Assembly (NCBI GenBank): GCA_902510995.1
Contig: CABXDL010000001.1
Coordinates: 1-49,456, forward strand
Length of the DNA stretch: 49,456 nucleotides
Reading direction: 5' to 3'
From: an uncultured Candidatus Actinomarina sp.
GTDB taxonomy: Bacteria; Actinomycetota; Acidimicrobiia; Actinomarinales; Actinomarinaceae
Shown: in pieces, positions 33,744 through 42,947 of the stretch
How the letters are laid out: every line of letters starts with the position of its first letter
Position numbering within the stretch: the stretch's first letter is position 1
Translations under genes and position numbers: made by a program
Notes under the pieces: generated by a model
Seen by the model: the letters and a program-made list of their open reading frames with translations, nothing else
The model's database searches: none
What the model was told of the DNA's origin: nothing

Positions 33744-34709
33744 ATGAAATTTAAATTTTTAATTCTTGCCACCCTAATTGCAACGTGTGGTGGCTCCCAA
33801 GACCTGAATAGAGAAAAAAGAATTGTTTCTCTGTCAACAACTCATACGCAAGTTATACAGGTTCTGGGCGCTGAAAGACTTTTAGTTGCTGTAGATTCTT
33901 TTTCCACAACAGAGATGTCTATTGAAAAAATAGATGCATTTACTGTTAAAGCAGAAGACTTGGTGAAATTAAATCCAGACCTGGTTATTGTAGCTTTTGA
34001 TTTTAATGGAATTATTGAAGGATTAGAAAGCTTAGAGATAAAGTATGTACTTCTTCCTCCCGCAAGAAACTTTCAAGAGGTTTATTCTCAAATTGAAGAA
34101 ATAGGAAATTTAACCAACAAAGTAGATGAATCATTAGACCTAGTGTCTTCAATGAAAAGTGATGTTGAAGAAATTATTGATAACTTTACACAAGATAATA
34201 TAAAAGTATTTCATGAAATTGGATTCACCTACGGAATATATACAATTAATGAAAACTCTTTTATTGGGCAAATTTACAACCTTTTAGGAATAGAAAATAT
34301 AGCCAACTTAAAAGAAGATCCATTTGGAAGCGGTTATCCTGAATTTTCCGAAGAAGAGGTCATTATTTCAAATCCAAATTTGATTGTGGTTGGTCATTCT
34401 GATTATTTGAATAAAGATCTTTCAACAAGAACTGGATGGGAGGAAATTACAGCAGTTCAAAGCGGCAATATCTATTTTTTGGATGAAAATCTTGCAAACA
34501 ACTGGGGAGTAAGCACGGTTGACTTACTCAACACCCTTTCAGAAATTGGGCAATTTAAAGAAGCCCCTGCAACAACTTATTTGAATGAATATTCTGAGGA
34601 AATACAAAATTCTTTAGCGTCCCAAAATAATTTACTTTATCTAGTACTGTTTATCTTGATGGGTTTATTTGCTTATTCAAGGACTAGGGAACAAAAGGAA
34701 ACAGTTTAA
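33744..34709 (+). CDS. btuF: Cobalamin ABC-type substrate-binding lipoprotein (BtuF-like), orphan
   Basis: 321 aa. Signal peptide MKFKFLILATLIATC with a lipobox-like LIATC, then a BtuF/FepB class fold (RIVSLSTTHTQVIQVLGAERLLVAVD; KAEDLVKLNPDLVI). The C-terminus carries a further membrane helix (LLYLVLFILMGLFAYSR), so it may be anchored at both ends. I chose ATG 33744 because AAAGGAAAAT precedes it; the GTG at 33726 is upstream of the signal peptide. No BtuC/BtuD gene is in the window; the permease must be elsewhere if present. Confidence 0.85.
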   Translation: MKFKFLILATLIATCGGSQDLNREKRIVSLSTTHTQVIQVLGAERLLVAVDSFSTTEMSIEKIDAFTVKAEDLVKLNPDLVIVAFDFNGIIEGLESLEIKYVLLPPARNFQEVYSQIEEIGNLTNKVDESLDLVSSMKSDVEEIIDNFTQDNIKVFHEIGFTYGIYTINENSFIGQIYNLLGIENIANLKEDPFGSGYPEFSEEEVIISNPNLIVVGHSDYLNKDLSTRTGWEEITAVQSGNIYFLDENLANNWGVSTVDLLNTLSEIGQFKEAPATTYLNEYSEEIQNSLASQNNLLYLVLFILMGLFAYSRTREQKETV

Positions 34710-34717
34710 GGATTAAA

Positions 34718-35626
34718 ATGAAGGGTTATTCGGAAGATTTATATATATTGGCTTTTGACCACAGGGGAACCATCACAAAGGGCATTTTAGGAGTAGAGGG
34801 TAGAGAGCCAACTGAAGATGAAGCAAATAAAGTTAGCGAAATGAAACAAATTATATTTGACGGATTCTTGAAAGCTAAGGAATCTGGAATAACCAGTGGA
34901 GAGCCAGCAATATTAGTTGATGAAACTTTTGGTCTAGAGGTTCAACAAAAAGCAAAAGAAATGAAAATTAAATTTGCTGCACCAGTTGAAAAGTCAGGAC
35001 AGAAAGTTTTTGATTTTGAGTATGGAGATCAATTTGGAGAAAAAATCAACGAGATAGGTGCTGATTTTGTAAAAATTCTTGTTAGATGGAACCCTGAGGA
35101 TGAAGAGGGTATTAGAGAAATCCAAGGAAGTCGTATCAAAGAATTGTCTGACTGGATAACCAAAAATGATAAAAAATTCCTTTTGGAGTTTCTTGTACCA
35201 GCAACAGAAGAACAACTCGCATCTGTAGAAAACGATCAAGCACGGTATGATTCAGAAATTAGACCAAAGTTAGCAGTTAAAGTGGTTGAAGAGATGAGAG
35301 AAAGAGGAGCAGATCCTGATATTTGGAAAATTGAAGGACTAGATACACCTGAAGACTGTGAAAAAGTAGCCGCAGCAATAAAAAGTGGAGACAGGGCAAA
35401 TGTTATTGCAGTAGTTTTAGGTAGAGGCGCAAGCGACGAAAAGGTCAATGAATGGTTACGAGCCGGGTCGTCTGTAGAAGGATATAAAGGGTTTGCTATA
35501 GGAAGGTCTATATTTTGGAATGCACTTAAAGGTTTTCACGAAGGAGACAAATCTAGGGATGAAGCAGTTGATGAAATTGCTAAATCCTACCTTGGATTTC
35601 TCTCTGTGTATCAAAACGGGAGTTGA
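34718..35626 (+). CDS. DUF2090 / IolC C-terminal-domain aldolase-like protein
   Basis: 302 aa. Shares LYILAFDHRGTI near the N-terminus and GFAIGRSIFWNAL near the end with the DUF2090 domain fused to IolC kinase in inositol catabolism and with LacD-like aldolases. DFVKILVRWNPED contains a candidate Schiff-base Lys. ATG follows AAGGA. It is only 4 bp upstream of a phosphofructokinase gene with no other inositol genes, so it may cleave fructose-1,6-bisphosphate or another ketose phosphate. Activity is inferred, not shown. Confidence 0.7.
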   Translation: MKGYSEDLYILAFDHRGTITKGILGVEGREPTEDEANKVSEMKQIIFDGFLKAKESGITSGEPAILVDETFGLEVQQKAKEMKIKFAAPVEKSGQKVFDFEYGDQFGEKINEIGADFVKILVRWNPEDEEGIREIQGSRIKELSDWITKNDKKFLLEFLVPATEEQLASVENDQARYDSEIRPKLAVKVVEEMRERGADPDIWKIEGLDTPEDCEKVAAAIKSGDRANVIAVVLGRGASDEKVNEWLRAGSSVEGYKGFAIGRSIFWNALKGFHEGDKSRDEAVDEIAKSYLGFLSVYQNGS

Positions 35627-35630
35627 ATAA

Positions 35631-36833
35631 GTGTCGGCAGGAAAAGCTGTAATTGGTCAGTCTGGCGGACCAACAGCAGTAATTAATAAATCTCTTGTTG
35701 GCTTTATAAAAGAAGCCACAACTAGAGATTTTGATGAAATATTAGGAGCTAGACACGGTCTTGCTGGAATGTTGGGTGAAGATTTTGTTGATTTATCCAA
35801 CCTTTCTGAATCACAACTATATGGAATTGCAAAAACCCCAGCCGCAGCTCTTGGGTCAGTTAGAAAAAAACCAACAGATAATGATATCGAGCAGCTTATA
35901 TCTATATTTGAAAGGCAAAATATAAGAAGTTTTTATTATATTGGCGGAAATGACTCAGCAGAAACAGCACATTTAGTAGCAGAAGGAGCAAAAAGCATAG
36001 GTTATGAGATGAAAGCATTTCATATACCCAAAACAATAGACAATGATTTATTAGAGACTGACCATTGTCCTGGATATGGGTCTGCTGCAAGGTTTGTAGC
36101 ACATGCATTTCAAGGAGACGACGCAGACAACAGAAGTTTAAATGGAATAAAAATAAATGTTTTAATGGGAAGACACGCAGGATGGCTAACAGCAGCAAGC
36201 ACCCTAGGAAAAGCAACAGAGGAAGATGGGCCACACTTAGTTTATGTTCCTGAAAAAATATTTAACATAGACACGTTCATAAAAGAAGTTAAAGAAGTAT
36301 ATGAATCATTGGGTAGGTGTGTCGTTGCTGTTTCAGAAGGAGTTCATAATAAAGATGGAGAGTATTTCCTCCAAACATATGCAGGTGAAACTGGATCGGG
36401 GTTAGCTGGAAAAAAAGACAGTCATGGGAATATTCAACTTTCAGGATCAGGAGCGCTAGGAGACACTTTAACAAATATTATTTCAGAAAATATAGACGGA
36501 GCAAGAGTGAGAGCAGATACTTTTGGTTATCTTCAAAGGTCTTTTTTAGCAGATATTTCAGAGGTTGATGCAGAAGAAGCAGAAAGAGTAGGTCAATATG
36601 CTGTTGTTGTCTCTGAAAAAGAAGACACTGGATCCATTATATTAAAAAGACAATTTTCTGATAAGTATCATTGTGATGTAGATCTTGTCGGTCTTGAAAA
36701 AGTAGCTAAAAATACAAAAGCAATGCCAAAAGAATTTCTTGATGAAAATAAACCTTATGTTACGAATGATTTTTTTGAATATGCAATGCCCTTAACCGGA
36801 GGTATTGAACCAAAAACTCAGATATTTGTATAA
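35631..36833 (+). CDS. 6-phosphofructokinase, probably pyrophosphate-dependent
   Basis: 400 aa. GQSGGPTAVIN at the N-terminus, GGNDS at residues 105-109 where ATP enzymes have GGDGT, PKTIDNDL at 133-140 and MGRHAGWLTAAS. The GG(D/N)(D/S) pattern is typical of PPi-using enzymes, so the donor is probably pyrophosphate. GTG start at 35631. Coupled with the aldolase-like gene upstream. Confidence 0.85.
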   Translation: MSAGKAVIGQSGGPTAVINKSLVGFIKEATTRDFDEILGARHGLAGMLGEDFVDLSNLSESQLYGIAKTPAAALGSVRKKPTDNDIEQLISIFERQNIRSFYYIGGNDSAETAHLVAEGAKSIGYEMKAFHIPKTIDNDLLETDHCPGYGSAARFVAHAFQGDDADNRSLNGIKINVLMGRHAGWLTAASTLGKATEEDGPHLVYVPEKIFNIDTFIKEVKEVYESLGRCVVAVSEGVHNKDGEYFLQTYAGETGSGLAGKKDSHGNIQLSGSGALGDTLTNIISENIDGARVRADTFGYLQRSFLADISEVDAEEAERVGQYAVVVSEKEDTGSIILKRQFSDKYHCDVDLVGLEKVAKNTKAMPKEFLDENKPYVTNDFFEYAMPLTGGIEPKTQIFV

Positions 36834-36835
36834 TC

Positions 36836-37270
36836 ATGTCAAAGATAGAGTTAAAAAAATCCGATTTTAAAGTTTTTTGGGAAACGAGAATCAGATATTA
36901 CGAGCTTGACCCACAAGGAATTATGCATAATGCGAACTACCTTGCTTTTTATGATCAAGCAGTCGTTGAGTATTTTAGGGATTTAGATTATGACTATGAA
37001 AAAGAAATCAGAACTACAAACAAAGACTTCCATACAGTGCAAGTTGTTGTTCAATACAACAAGCCCTTATATTTTGATGACGAAATAGAGATTGGTTTAA
37101 AAATAAAAGAGGTCGGGAACACAAGTATGACGTGGATAATGGGTATTTTTATGAAAAACACTGGGGAGCTAGCTAGTGCTTCTGAAATAGTTCATGTTTA
37201 TACGGATATGAAAACAAGTAAACCGACAACAATCACTGATGATCTTAAGAAAAAGCTAGGAGTAGCTTAA
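36836..37270 (+). CDS. Acyl-CoA thioesterase, 4HBT/YbgC hot-dog fold
   Basis: 144 aa with the YbgC/4HBT active-site pattern YYELDPQGIMHNANYLAFYDQAVVE (Asp and following His/Asn). Hydrolyses acyl-CoA thioesters; chain length unknown. ATG lies 2 bp after the phosphofructokinase stop. Confidence 0.87.
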   Translation: MSKIELKKSDFKVFWETRIRYYELDPQGIMHNANYLAFYDQAVVEYFRDLDYDYEKEIRTTNKDFHTVQVVVQYNKPLYFDDEIEIGLKIKEVGNTSMTWIMGIFMKNTGELASASEIVHVYTDMKTSKPTTITDDLKKKLGVA

Positions 37271-37273
37271 AAA

Positions 37274-37858
37274 ATGAACAGAAGAACCCCTCTGTTCTTA
37301 ATTGTTCTTGTGTTCATTTCTTCCTGTTCTTTTTTTAGTAAGGATGAAGAACAAGGAGTACTCTCCTTAGAGGGTATAGATTCTACTACAACAACAATTG
37401 TTACCTCAGAAGAGCGTTCATGGGCTGATTCAGAGCTATTGCTTGCACAATGTATTAGAGATAATAATTATGAGCTTGAAGATCCAAAAAAACCTGGTGA
37501 TTTAAGAAGAATACTAACTCCTATTTTTGTAGAAATGAATCAAGAAGAAAGAGAAGAGTTTTATTCATTAATAGAAAAATGTGCTGATGAATATGATATC
37601 CCACTTGACGCTAGAGATCAGGCAACCCCAGAACAGCAAGCAGAATTACTAGATGCAGAGTTAGAGATAGCACAATGCATAAGAGAAAAAGGTTTAGATG
37701 TACCAGATCCAACAAGTGAAAATGGCTTAAGAGACACTCTGCCACAGTACGTTGTAACAGGTGTAATATCAGCAAAAGACCTAAGGGCCATGGTAAGGGA
37801 ATGCATAACAGAAAATGGATATGAAGTTCCAGAAGACCTCAGGGAAGAAAACGATTAA
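37274..37858 (+). CDS. Two-repeat Cys lipoprotein (paralogue A)
   Basis: 194 aa. Signal peptide MNRRTPLFLIVLVFISSC with lipobox ISSC, an acidic Ser/Thr linker, then two repeats: LLAQCIRDNNYELEDP and IAQCIREKGLDVPDPT, each followed about 45-55 residues later by a second Cys (EKCADE; RECITE). Two more genes here (37862, 41868) share the layout. Actinobacteria have many such proteins (pattern QCMRxxGxDFPDP), usually unannotated. The location before a MacA/MacB-type pump suggests a partner role (inference). Confidence 0.72.
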   Translation: MNRRTPLFLIVLVFISSCSFFSKDEEQGVLSLEGIDSTTTTIVTSEERSWADSELLLAQCIRDNNYELEDPKKPGDLRRILTPIFVEMNQEEREEFYSLIEKCADEYDIPLDARDQATPEQQAELLDAELEIAQCIREKGLDVPDPTSENGLRDTLPQYVVTGVISAKDLRAMVRECITENGYEVPEDLREEND

Positions 37859-37861
37859 AGC

Positions 37862-38404
37862 ATGCGCTATATGAGAAAAATATTATTTCTTTTAGTATTT
37901 CTTGTTGCATGTTCACCCAATAAAGACGAAGGTGTAGCGACTTTAAGCGATGTAAATACTGGGGCTCAAGAAACAGAAGTTATTACAGAGGAAGATTATC
38001 CGCTAGTTCTTACTGAATGTTTAAACACTAAAGGGTACGATCTCCAGACACCCTTTGACATTGAAGATTTAAAATCTATGTTGCAACAAATGAATAGAAA
38101 TGAAGAAGGGAAAGAAAAAGGGAGAGAAGAAGGAAAGGAAATAATGGAGGACGTAGAGAACTGTATACAAGAAAATGAGTTATGGCCAGATAGAGAGTCC
38201 GTCAACCCAGAAGAACAAGCAAGAAAATTTGATGAAAGCTTAGAACTAGCCCAATGCTTAAGAGACAAAGGCTTGGACGTATCAGATCCCACACAAGACA
38301 ATCCAAAGCTAAACTTAAGTGAAGTAGGGGAAAACAGAGAAACAATTAAAGAGTACCTAGAAGAGTGTGACCCAGAAAGAACAGGCTCCAGAATAGATAA
38401 ATAA
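37862..38404 (+). CDS. Two-repeat Cys lipoprotein (paralogue B)
   Basis: 180 aa. Signal peptide with lipobox LVAC (RKILFLLVFLVAC). Repeat 1 is diverged (LTECLNTKGYDLQTP, then ENCIQE); repeat 2 is typical (LAQCLRDKGLDVSDPT, then EECDPE). A lysine/glutamate-rich helix lies between. ATG 37862 follows paralogue A by 3 bp. Function unknown; see paralogue A. Confidence 0.7.
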   Translation: MRYMRKILFLLVFLVACSPNKDEGVATLSDVNTGAQETEVITEEDYPLVLTECLNTKGYDLQTPFDIEDLKSMLQQMNRNEEGKEKGREEGKEIMEDVENCIQENELWPDRESVNPEEQARKFDESLELAQCLRDKGLDVSDPTQDNPKLNLSEVGENRETIKEYLEECDPERTGSRIDK

Positions 38405-38437
38405 GATAATCCACTAGTAAGGGTAAAATTAGTAAAT

Positions 38438-40012
38438 ATGATTTCAAGAAAAAATATAACTATATGGATAGTAATTGTTACTGTAGGTGTGGTTTCATTT
38501 TATTTTGGTTCTCAAAACACAGCCTCCTTATCTACTGAGAAAACTCTTGAGTTAACTACTGTTAAAATCTCTAAAGGAGATTTAGCAAAAAAAGAAGAAT
38601 ATAACGGTACCTTAAGCCAGGTTGACAAGGCAGTATTGAACTCTTCAATTACGGGAGTTATAACGTACCTACCAGAAGAAGGAACAGTGATTAATTATGG
38701 CCAAGTGCTTTATGCTGTAGACAACAAACCAGTCATCCTTCTGGAGGGCCCCATCCCCTTTTATAGAACCCTTGACTTAACTTCAGATGACGGACCAGAT
38801 ATCAAACAGGTTGAAGAAGCTCTAATTTCACTTGGGTATGCAGAAGAAGGTTTTGTAGCGGATGAAAAATTTGATGAAGTTACTTCATCTATGCTAAATA
38901 AGCTTTATATAGATTATAAAATTGAAACTAAATCTGAGATAACCCCTTCTGAGCAGGTAGCTATTAATGCCAAAAAAAATGCAATAGAGGCAATTGAAGA
39001 CACTATTTCATCAGGAGGGACAACACTTGCCCAAGTAAATGATAAAAAGAAAAAATTAGATGACGCCAAGGAAAGCGCTATTGAAGAAAGCATTGCATGG
39101 AAAGCTGCCGATACATCAATAAAATCTTCAGAAGAATCTTTAACGCTTTTAAGAGACGAGACAAACCCCGAGACAAAAGAAAAGAAGGCAGATGGAACAT
39201 TAGATAGCACAATAGAAGATCTTGAACAATCTATTGAGAAACAAAAAAGGATTAAAGCTTTGGAAGCAGGAAAAGAGTCAGGGATAGACGCAACAGAAGC
39301 TTTAGCAATAGAGACAGCTCAAAAAGCTTATGATGATGCATTAGAAGCCTATAACGAGGGAGTCGATCAGGAATCAGAACTTGCTAAGGCAAAAGAAGAA
39401 CTTCAAGATTTAGAACTAGTATCAAAATCTGAAACATTCAGTCCAACAAATGCTTATGCATCAAAGACACCTTTAATTGTTGGCTCCTATATAAACAAAG
39501 TTGGTGGTGCAGTAACAATTAATGGACAGATGTATAATTCTTCTTCTGTCGGAATAGAGGTTTTATTTTGGCTTCCAGCTGCAGATCAGGATACTGTTAC
39601 ATTAGGTGAAAGTGTTGAAATAGAGCTCCCAACAGATGAAAGAACAGACACAACTATTAAATTTATAGACCAAGTAGTAACAGAAACACAAGCAGGAAAT
39701 TTTATTCAAGTTAAGTTAGATGTTCTAAAGCCAGAAGAAATAGATGTATATGACCAAGCACCGGTAAAAGTATTTATAACAACAGAAGTATCACAAGGTG
39801 TTCTTTACGTTCCAGTTAATGCGTTAATTGCTCTTGCTGAAGGAGGTTATGCTGTTGAAATTTACAATGGAGACCCAGAAAGCGAAGCATTTAGAGGAGA
39901 ATCTGGAGTAGACACAACATATGTGGGAGTAGAAATAGGTGTATTTACAGATGGCTATGTTGAGATAATTGGAAACATTAGTGAAGGGCAACTAGTAATC
40001 GTACCAAGATGA
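38438..40012 (+). CDS. MacA-like membrane-fusion protein with peptidoglycan-binding domain
   Basis: 524 aa. One N-terminal membrane helix (about 8-25), a lipoyl/barrel-sandwich half (KISKGDLAKKEEYNGTL...GVITYLPEEG), a PG_binding_1 domain (about 122-155), a long acidic coiled coil (about 165-340) and a C-terminal beta-barrel half. Adaptor of a MacB-type exporter; the PG domain would fix it to the wall of a one-membrane cell. TAAAAT lies 8 bp before ATG, perhaps an internal promoter. Overlaps the ATPase gene by 4 bp. Confidence 0.85.
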   Translation: MISRKNITIWIVIVTVGVVSFYFGSQNTASLSTEKTLELTTVKISKGDLAKKEEYNGTLSQVDKAVLNSSITGVITYLPEEGTVINYGQVLYAVDNKPVILLEGPIPFYRTLDLTSDDGPDIKQVEEALISLGYAEEGFVADEKFDEVTSSMLNKLYIDYKIETKSEITPSEQVAINAKKNAIEAIEDTISSGGTTLAQVNDKKKKLDDAKESAIEESIAWKAADTSIKSSEESLTLLRDETNPETKEKKADGTLDSTIEDLEQSIEKQKRIKALEAGKESGIDATEALAIETAQKAYDDALEAYNEGVDQESELAKAKEELQDLELVSKSETFSPTNAYASKTPLIVGSYINKVGGAVTINGQMYNSSSVGIEVLFWLPAADQDTVTLGESVEIELPTDERTDTTIKFIDQVVTETQAGNFIQVKLDVLKPEEIDVYDQAPVKVFITTEVSQGVLYVPVNALIALAEGGYAVEIYNGDPESEAFRGESGVDTTYVGVEIGVFTDGYVEIIGNISEGQLVIVPR

Positions 40013-40689
40013 AATCAAAAACGAAAACAGTAATATCGTTAAACAATATTTCAAAAGTTTACAAAGGACCTCCGCCAGTAAAGGCAGTAGACAAGATTTC
40101 CCTTGATATAAAAGAAGGAGATTTAGTTTCCATAGTTGGACAATCAGGTAGTGGAAAATCAACTTTGTTAAATATGATCGGCCTGCTAGATTCTACAACC
40201 GAAGGAGACATAGAGATAGAAGGTCAAGATATCTCAACTTTATCAGACGATGAGCTATCAAAGTTTAGAGGGGAGAAAATAGGATTTATCTTTCAAAGCT
40301 TTTTTCTCTTACCTGGGCTAACAGCACAGGAGAATGTTGCAGAGGGATTACTTTATCAAGGAATTAAGAGAGAAGAAAGACTAAAAAGAGCAGCAAAAGT
40401 TTTAGAAGAGGTTGGATTGGTAGATAGGTTAACACACCTACCAAAAGAATTATCTGGAGGAGAACAACAAAGAGTAGCTATAGCAAGAGCATTGGTCCAG
40501 AACCCTGCCTTTGTGCTTGCAGATGAACCAACGGGAAATCTTGATAAGAAATCAGGAGATAACATACTAAAGATCCTTAAAGATTTAAACAAACAAGGAA
40601 AAACAGTAATTATGATTACCCATAATCTAGATCACGCTAAAAAGTTTAAGAAAGTTGTGAAATTAGTAGACGGAAAGATAGTTGCATAA
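40009..40689 (+). CDS. MacB-type ABC exporter ATPase
   Basis: 226 aa. Walker A GQSGSGKST (44-52), Q-loop FIFQSFFLLPG, signature LSGGEQQR (148-155), Walker B and D-loop VLADEPTGNLDK. Overlaps the adaptor by 4 bp and abuts the permease gene, so the three are translated together. Confidence 0.93.
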   Translation: MKSKTKTVISLNNISKVYKGPPPVKAVDKISLDIKEGDLVSIVGQSGSGKSTLLNMIGLLDSTTEGDIEIEGQDISTLSDDELSKFRGEKIGFIFQSFFLLPGLTAQENVAEGLLYQGIKREERLKRAAKVLEEVGLVDRLTHLPKELSGGEQQRVAIARALVQNPAFVLADEPTGNLDKKSGDNILKILKDLNKQGKTVIMITHNLDHAKKFKKVVKLVDGKIVA

Positions 40690-41871
40690 ATGAAGCAAAA
40701 ACTTAAAATTGTAGATTTGTTTATGGTTGCTCTTTATGGAGTCAAAGCAAGAAGAGGAAGGGCTACTTTAACATCTATAGGCATTGGTATTGGAATAGCA
40801 GCAATAGTCGCTGTTACCGGAATTTCTGCATCCGGAAGAGCCGACTTATTAGCAACTTTAGAATCTCTAGGAACAAATTTAATCAAAGCCTCACCTCAAG
40901 CTGGCTTTTTTGGCACACAAGAAAAACTGCCTGACGGGGTGCTTGGAATGGTCGAAAGAATAGGACCAGTTCAAGAAGTGACATCAACAACACAAACAGA
41001 TTTATTAGTCAGAAGAACAGATTTTATATCCGAATTTGAAGGAGGAGGTATCTCCACTGTTGTTACAAGTCCAGAATTGCTAGATGTTGTAGGAGGTAAC
41101 CTTTCTGAAGGGCGTTTTATAAAGAATGGACTTGGAGAGATTCCAGTAACTGTACTGGGGAGCGTCACAGCCTCTAGGCTTGGTATAACAAGTCTTGCGG
41201 AGCCAATAAGAATTTTAATTGAAAATGAATGGTTCGGTGTTATTGGAATACTAGATGAATTAAAGATACATCCTGATTTGGATAGGTCAGTATTTATTGG
41301 ATATGGTGTTGCCAAAACCTTATTTAATATTGATGAGGAACCCACAACAATTTATGTACGATCCAACCCAGCGTATATAGAAGACGTTGTTGAAGTTCTA
41401 GCACCCTCAATGAATCCAGAAAACCCTGATCAGGTAAGCGTCTCTAGACCATCTGACGCACTTGAGGCACAAGAAGCAGCAGAGGTAGCTTTCACAAACC
41501 TATTATTAGGCCTAGGGTCTGTTGCACTACTAGTCGGAGGTGTGGCAATTGCTAATGTTATGATTATGTCTGTGCTTGAAAGAAGAATGGAAATCGGAGT
41601 AAGAAGATCTATTGGTGCAACTAGAAAAGAAATAAGATATCAATTTTTACTTGAAAGCATCTTACTCTCGGGAGTTGGAGGTTTGGTCGGGGTATTATTG
41701 GGTGCTGGTATTACCCTTGGTTACACTAAGTACACAAATATTGTATTTTCGATACCACTACTTCAAGTTCTAGGAGCAATTTTACTGGCGTTATTAATTG
41801 GCGCTTTATCAGGTGTTTACCCCGCTATAAAGGCATCAAAAATACAACCAGCAGAGGCGGTGAGGAAATAA
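40690..41871 (+). CDS. MacB-type ABC exporter permease
   Basis: 393 aa. N-terminal helix (RATLTSIGIGIGIAAIVAVTG), an extracytoplasmic MacB_PCD domain (about 50-265) and three C-terminal helices with the FtsX signature SVLERRMEIGVRRSIGATRKE. Works with the ATPase and adaptor to export an unknown substrate. Its TAA overlaps the presumed start of the third lipoprotein. Confidence 0.92.
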   Translation: MKQKLKIVDLFMVALYGVKARRGRATLTSIGIGIGIAAIVAVTGISASGRADLLATLESLGTNLIKASPQAGFFGTQEKLPDGVLGMVERIGPVQEVTSTTQTDLLVRRTDFISEFEGGGISTVVTSPELLDVVGGNLSEGRFIKNGLGEIPVTVLGSVTASRLGITSLAEPIRILIENEWFGVIGILDELKIHPDLDRSVFIGYGVAKTLFNIDEEPTTIYVRSNPAYIEDVVEVLAPSMNPENPDQVSVSRPSDALEAQEAAEVAFTNLLLGLGSVALLVGGVAIANVMIMSVLERRMEIGVRRSIGATRKEIRYQFLLESILLSGVGGLVGVLLGAGITLGYTKYTNIVFSIPLLQVLGAILLALLIGALSGVYPAIKASKIQPAEAVRK

Positions 41872-42389
41872 AAAAACTTATATTTTTTTTGTTTATTAGT
41901 TTTTGCACAATAGGTGGTGAAGAAACTAAAGGTGTAGTAACGATTGAAACAACAACGGAAACAAAAGTAGTAGAAGAAGAAATAACTTTTGAAGAAGGGG
42001 TACTTGAATTTGCTCAGTGTATGAGAGAAGAGGGAATTGATTTTCCAGACCCTACATTTGATATTGATGGCAACCCTGAATTTAATGAACTTAATATTGA
42101 AAACGAAGAAGCTTTCGAAGAAGCCTTTACTAACTGTGAAGATATTTTAAGAAAAGCACTCCCTGAACAGTTTGATTTAGACCCAGAAGTAGAAGCAGCC
42201 TTAATAGATGCTTCTCTTGAATTTTCTCAATGTATGAGAGAGCAAGGAATAGATTTTCCAGATCCAACACCAGGTGAATTTGGCTTCTTTGCATTTAGAG
42301 ATGCGGATGTCGATTGGTCGTCAGAGCAGGTTCAGGAGGCATTTGAGGTATGCCAACCGGAAAATCCTCTTGAAAACTTAGATGATTAA
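41868..42389 (+). CDS. Two-repeat Cys lipoprotein (paralogue C), unusual start
   Basis: Two repeats in clean form: FAQCMREEGIDFPDPT and FSQCMREQGIDFPDPT, each followed by a second Cys (TNCEDI; EVCQPE). The first ordinary start codon is TTG 41889, but that leaves only five residues before the lipobox Cys. Reading from ATA 41868 gives KKLIFFLFISFC, a proper lipoprotein signal, so the original start was probably ATG in an ATGA overlap with the permease stop, now ATAA. Either ATA initiates, TTG is used with loss of export, or the base is an error. Confidence 0.65.
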   Translation: MKKLIFFLFISFCTIGGEETKGVVTIETTTETKVVEEEITFEEGVLEFAQCMREEGIDFPDPTFDIDGNPEFNELNIENEEAFEEAFTNCEDILRKALPEQFDLDPEVEAALIDASLEFSQCMREQGIDFPDPTPGEFGFFAFRDADVDWSSEQVQEAFEVCQPENPLENLDD

Positions 42390-42428
42390 AATGAGAAAAT
42401 GTCTTAGTTACCTGTTTTAATTTAAAGT

Positions 42429-42929
42429 ATGGATAAAACAGAACTCGAAAGCTTAAAAGATCAAGAGTTGTTTGAATTACAGAATTCTATATCAGAAGTA
42501 ATAAAACAAAGGAACCTAGAAAAAGGGGATACTGATGAAATTATTGACTCCGCTTTTAATGTTGGCTTCCCAAAAATGGATGGAGTAGGGCTTAATCCAT
42601 GGGTAGAGGGGTCTTTAATAGTTTGTCCTGGAGCAAGGATTGATAAATCTCAAACTAAACATGTATGTAAATTTGTAGTCGCAGATGATGACTGGTCATG
42701 GGAATCTCAACATATGATTAGTGATGTTATCAGGAGAGATCAATCATCTAAACATTTTAAACAACACTCAATAACATTAATTTCACCATTTGAAGGAATG
42801 ATTTTACAGGTTATTTCACAGAAATCTCAACAAGGAAAACATTTAGTAGACGGTATTGAGTCATTTATCTTTAAGAATGGCAAATTAGAAAAAACAATGA
42901 CCAAATCATCAAGATCTAGAGATCACTAA
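42429..42929 (+). CDS. Conserved hypothetical protein
   Basis: 166 aa, soluble, not recognised with certainty. N-terminal helix (ELESLKDQELFELQNSISEV), then a globular part with several Trp residues (NPWVEGSLIVCPGARID; DDDWSWESQHMISDVIRR) and a basic tail. No signal peptide or membrane segment. TTTAAT lies 7 bp before the ATG (leaderless pattern). Confidence 0.5.
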   Translation: MDKTELESLKDQELFELQNSISEVIKQRNLEKGDTDEIIDSAFNVGFPKMDGVGLNPWVEGSLIVCPGARIDKSQTKHVCKFVVADDDWSWESQHMISDVIRRDQSSKHFKQHSITLISPFEGMILQVISQKSQQGKHLVDGIESFIFKNGKLEKTMTKSSRSRDH

Positions 42930-42947
42930 ACAATCTTTTTTCAAGAT

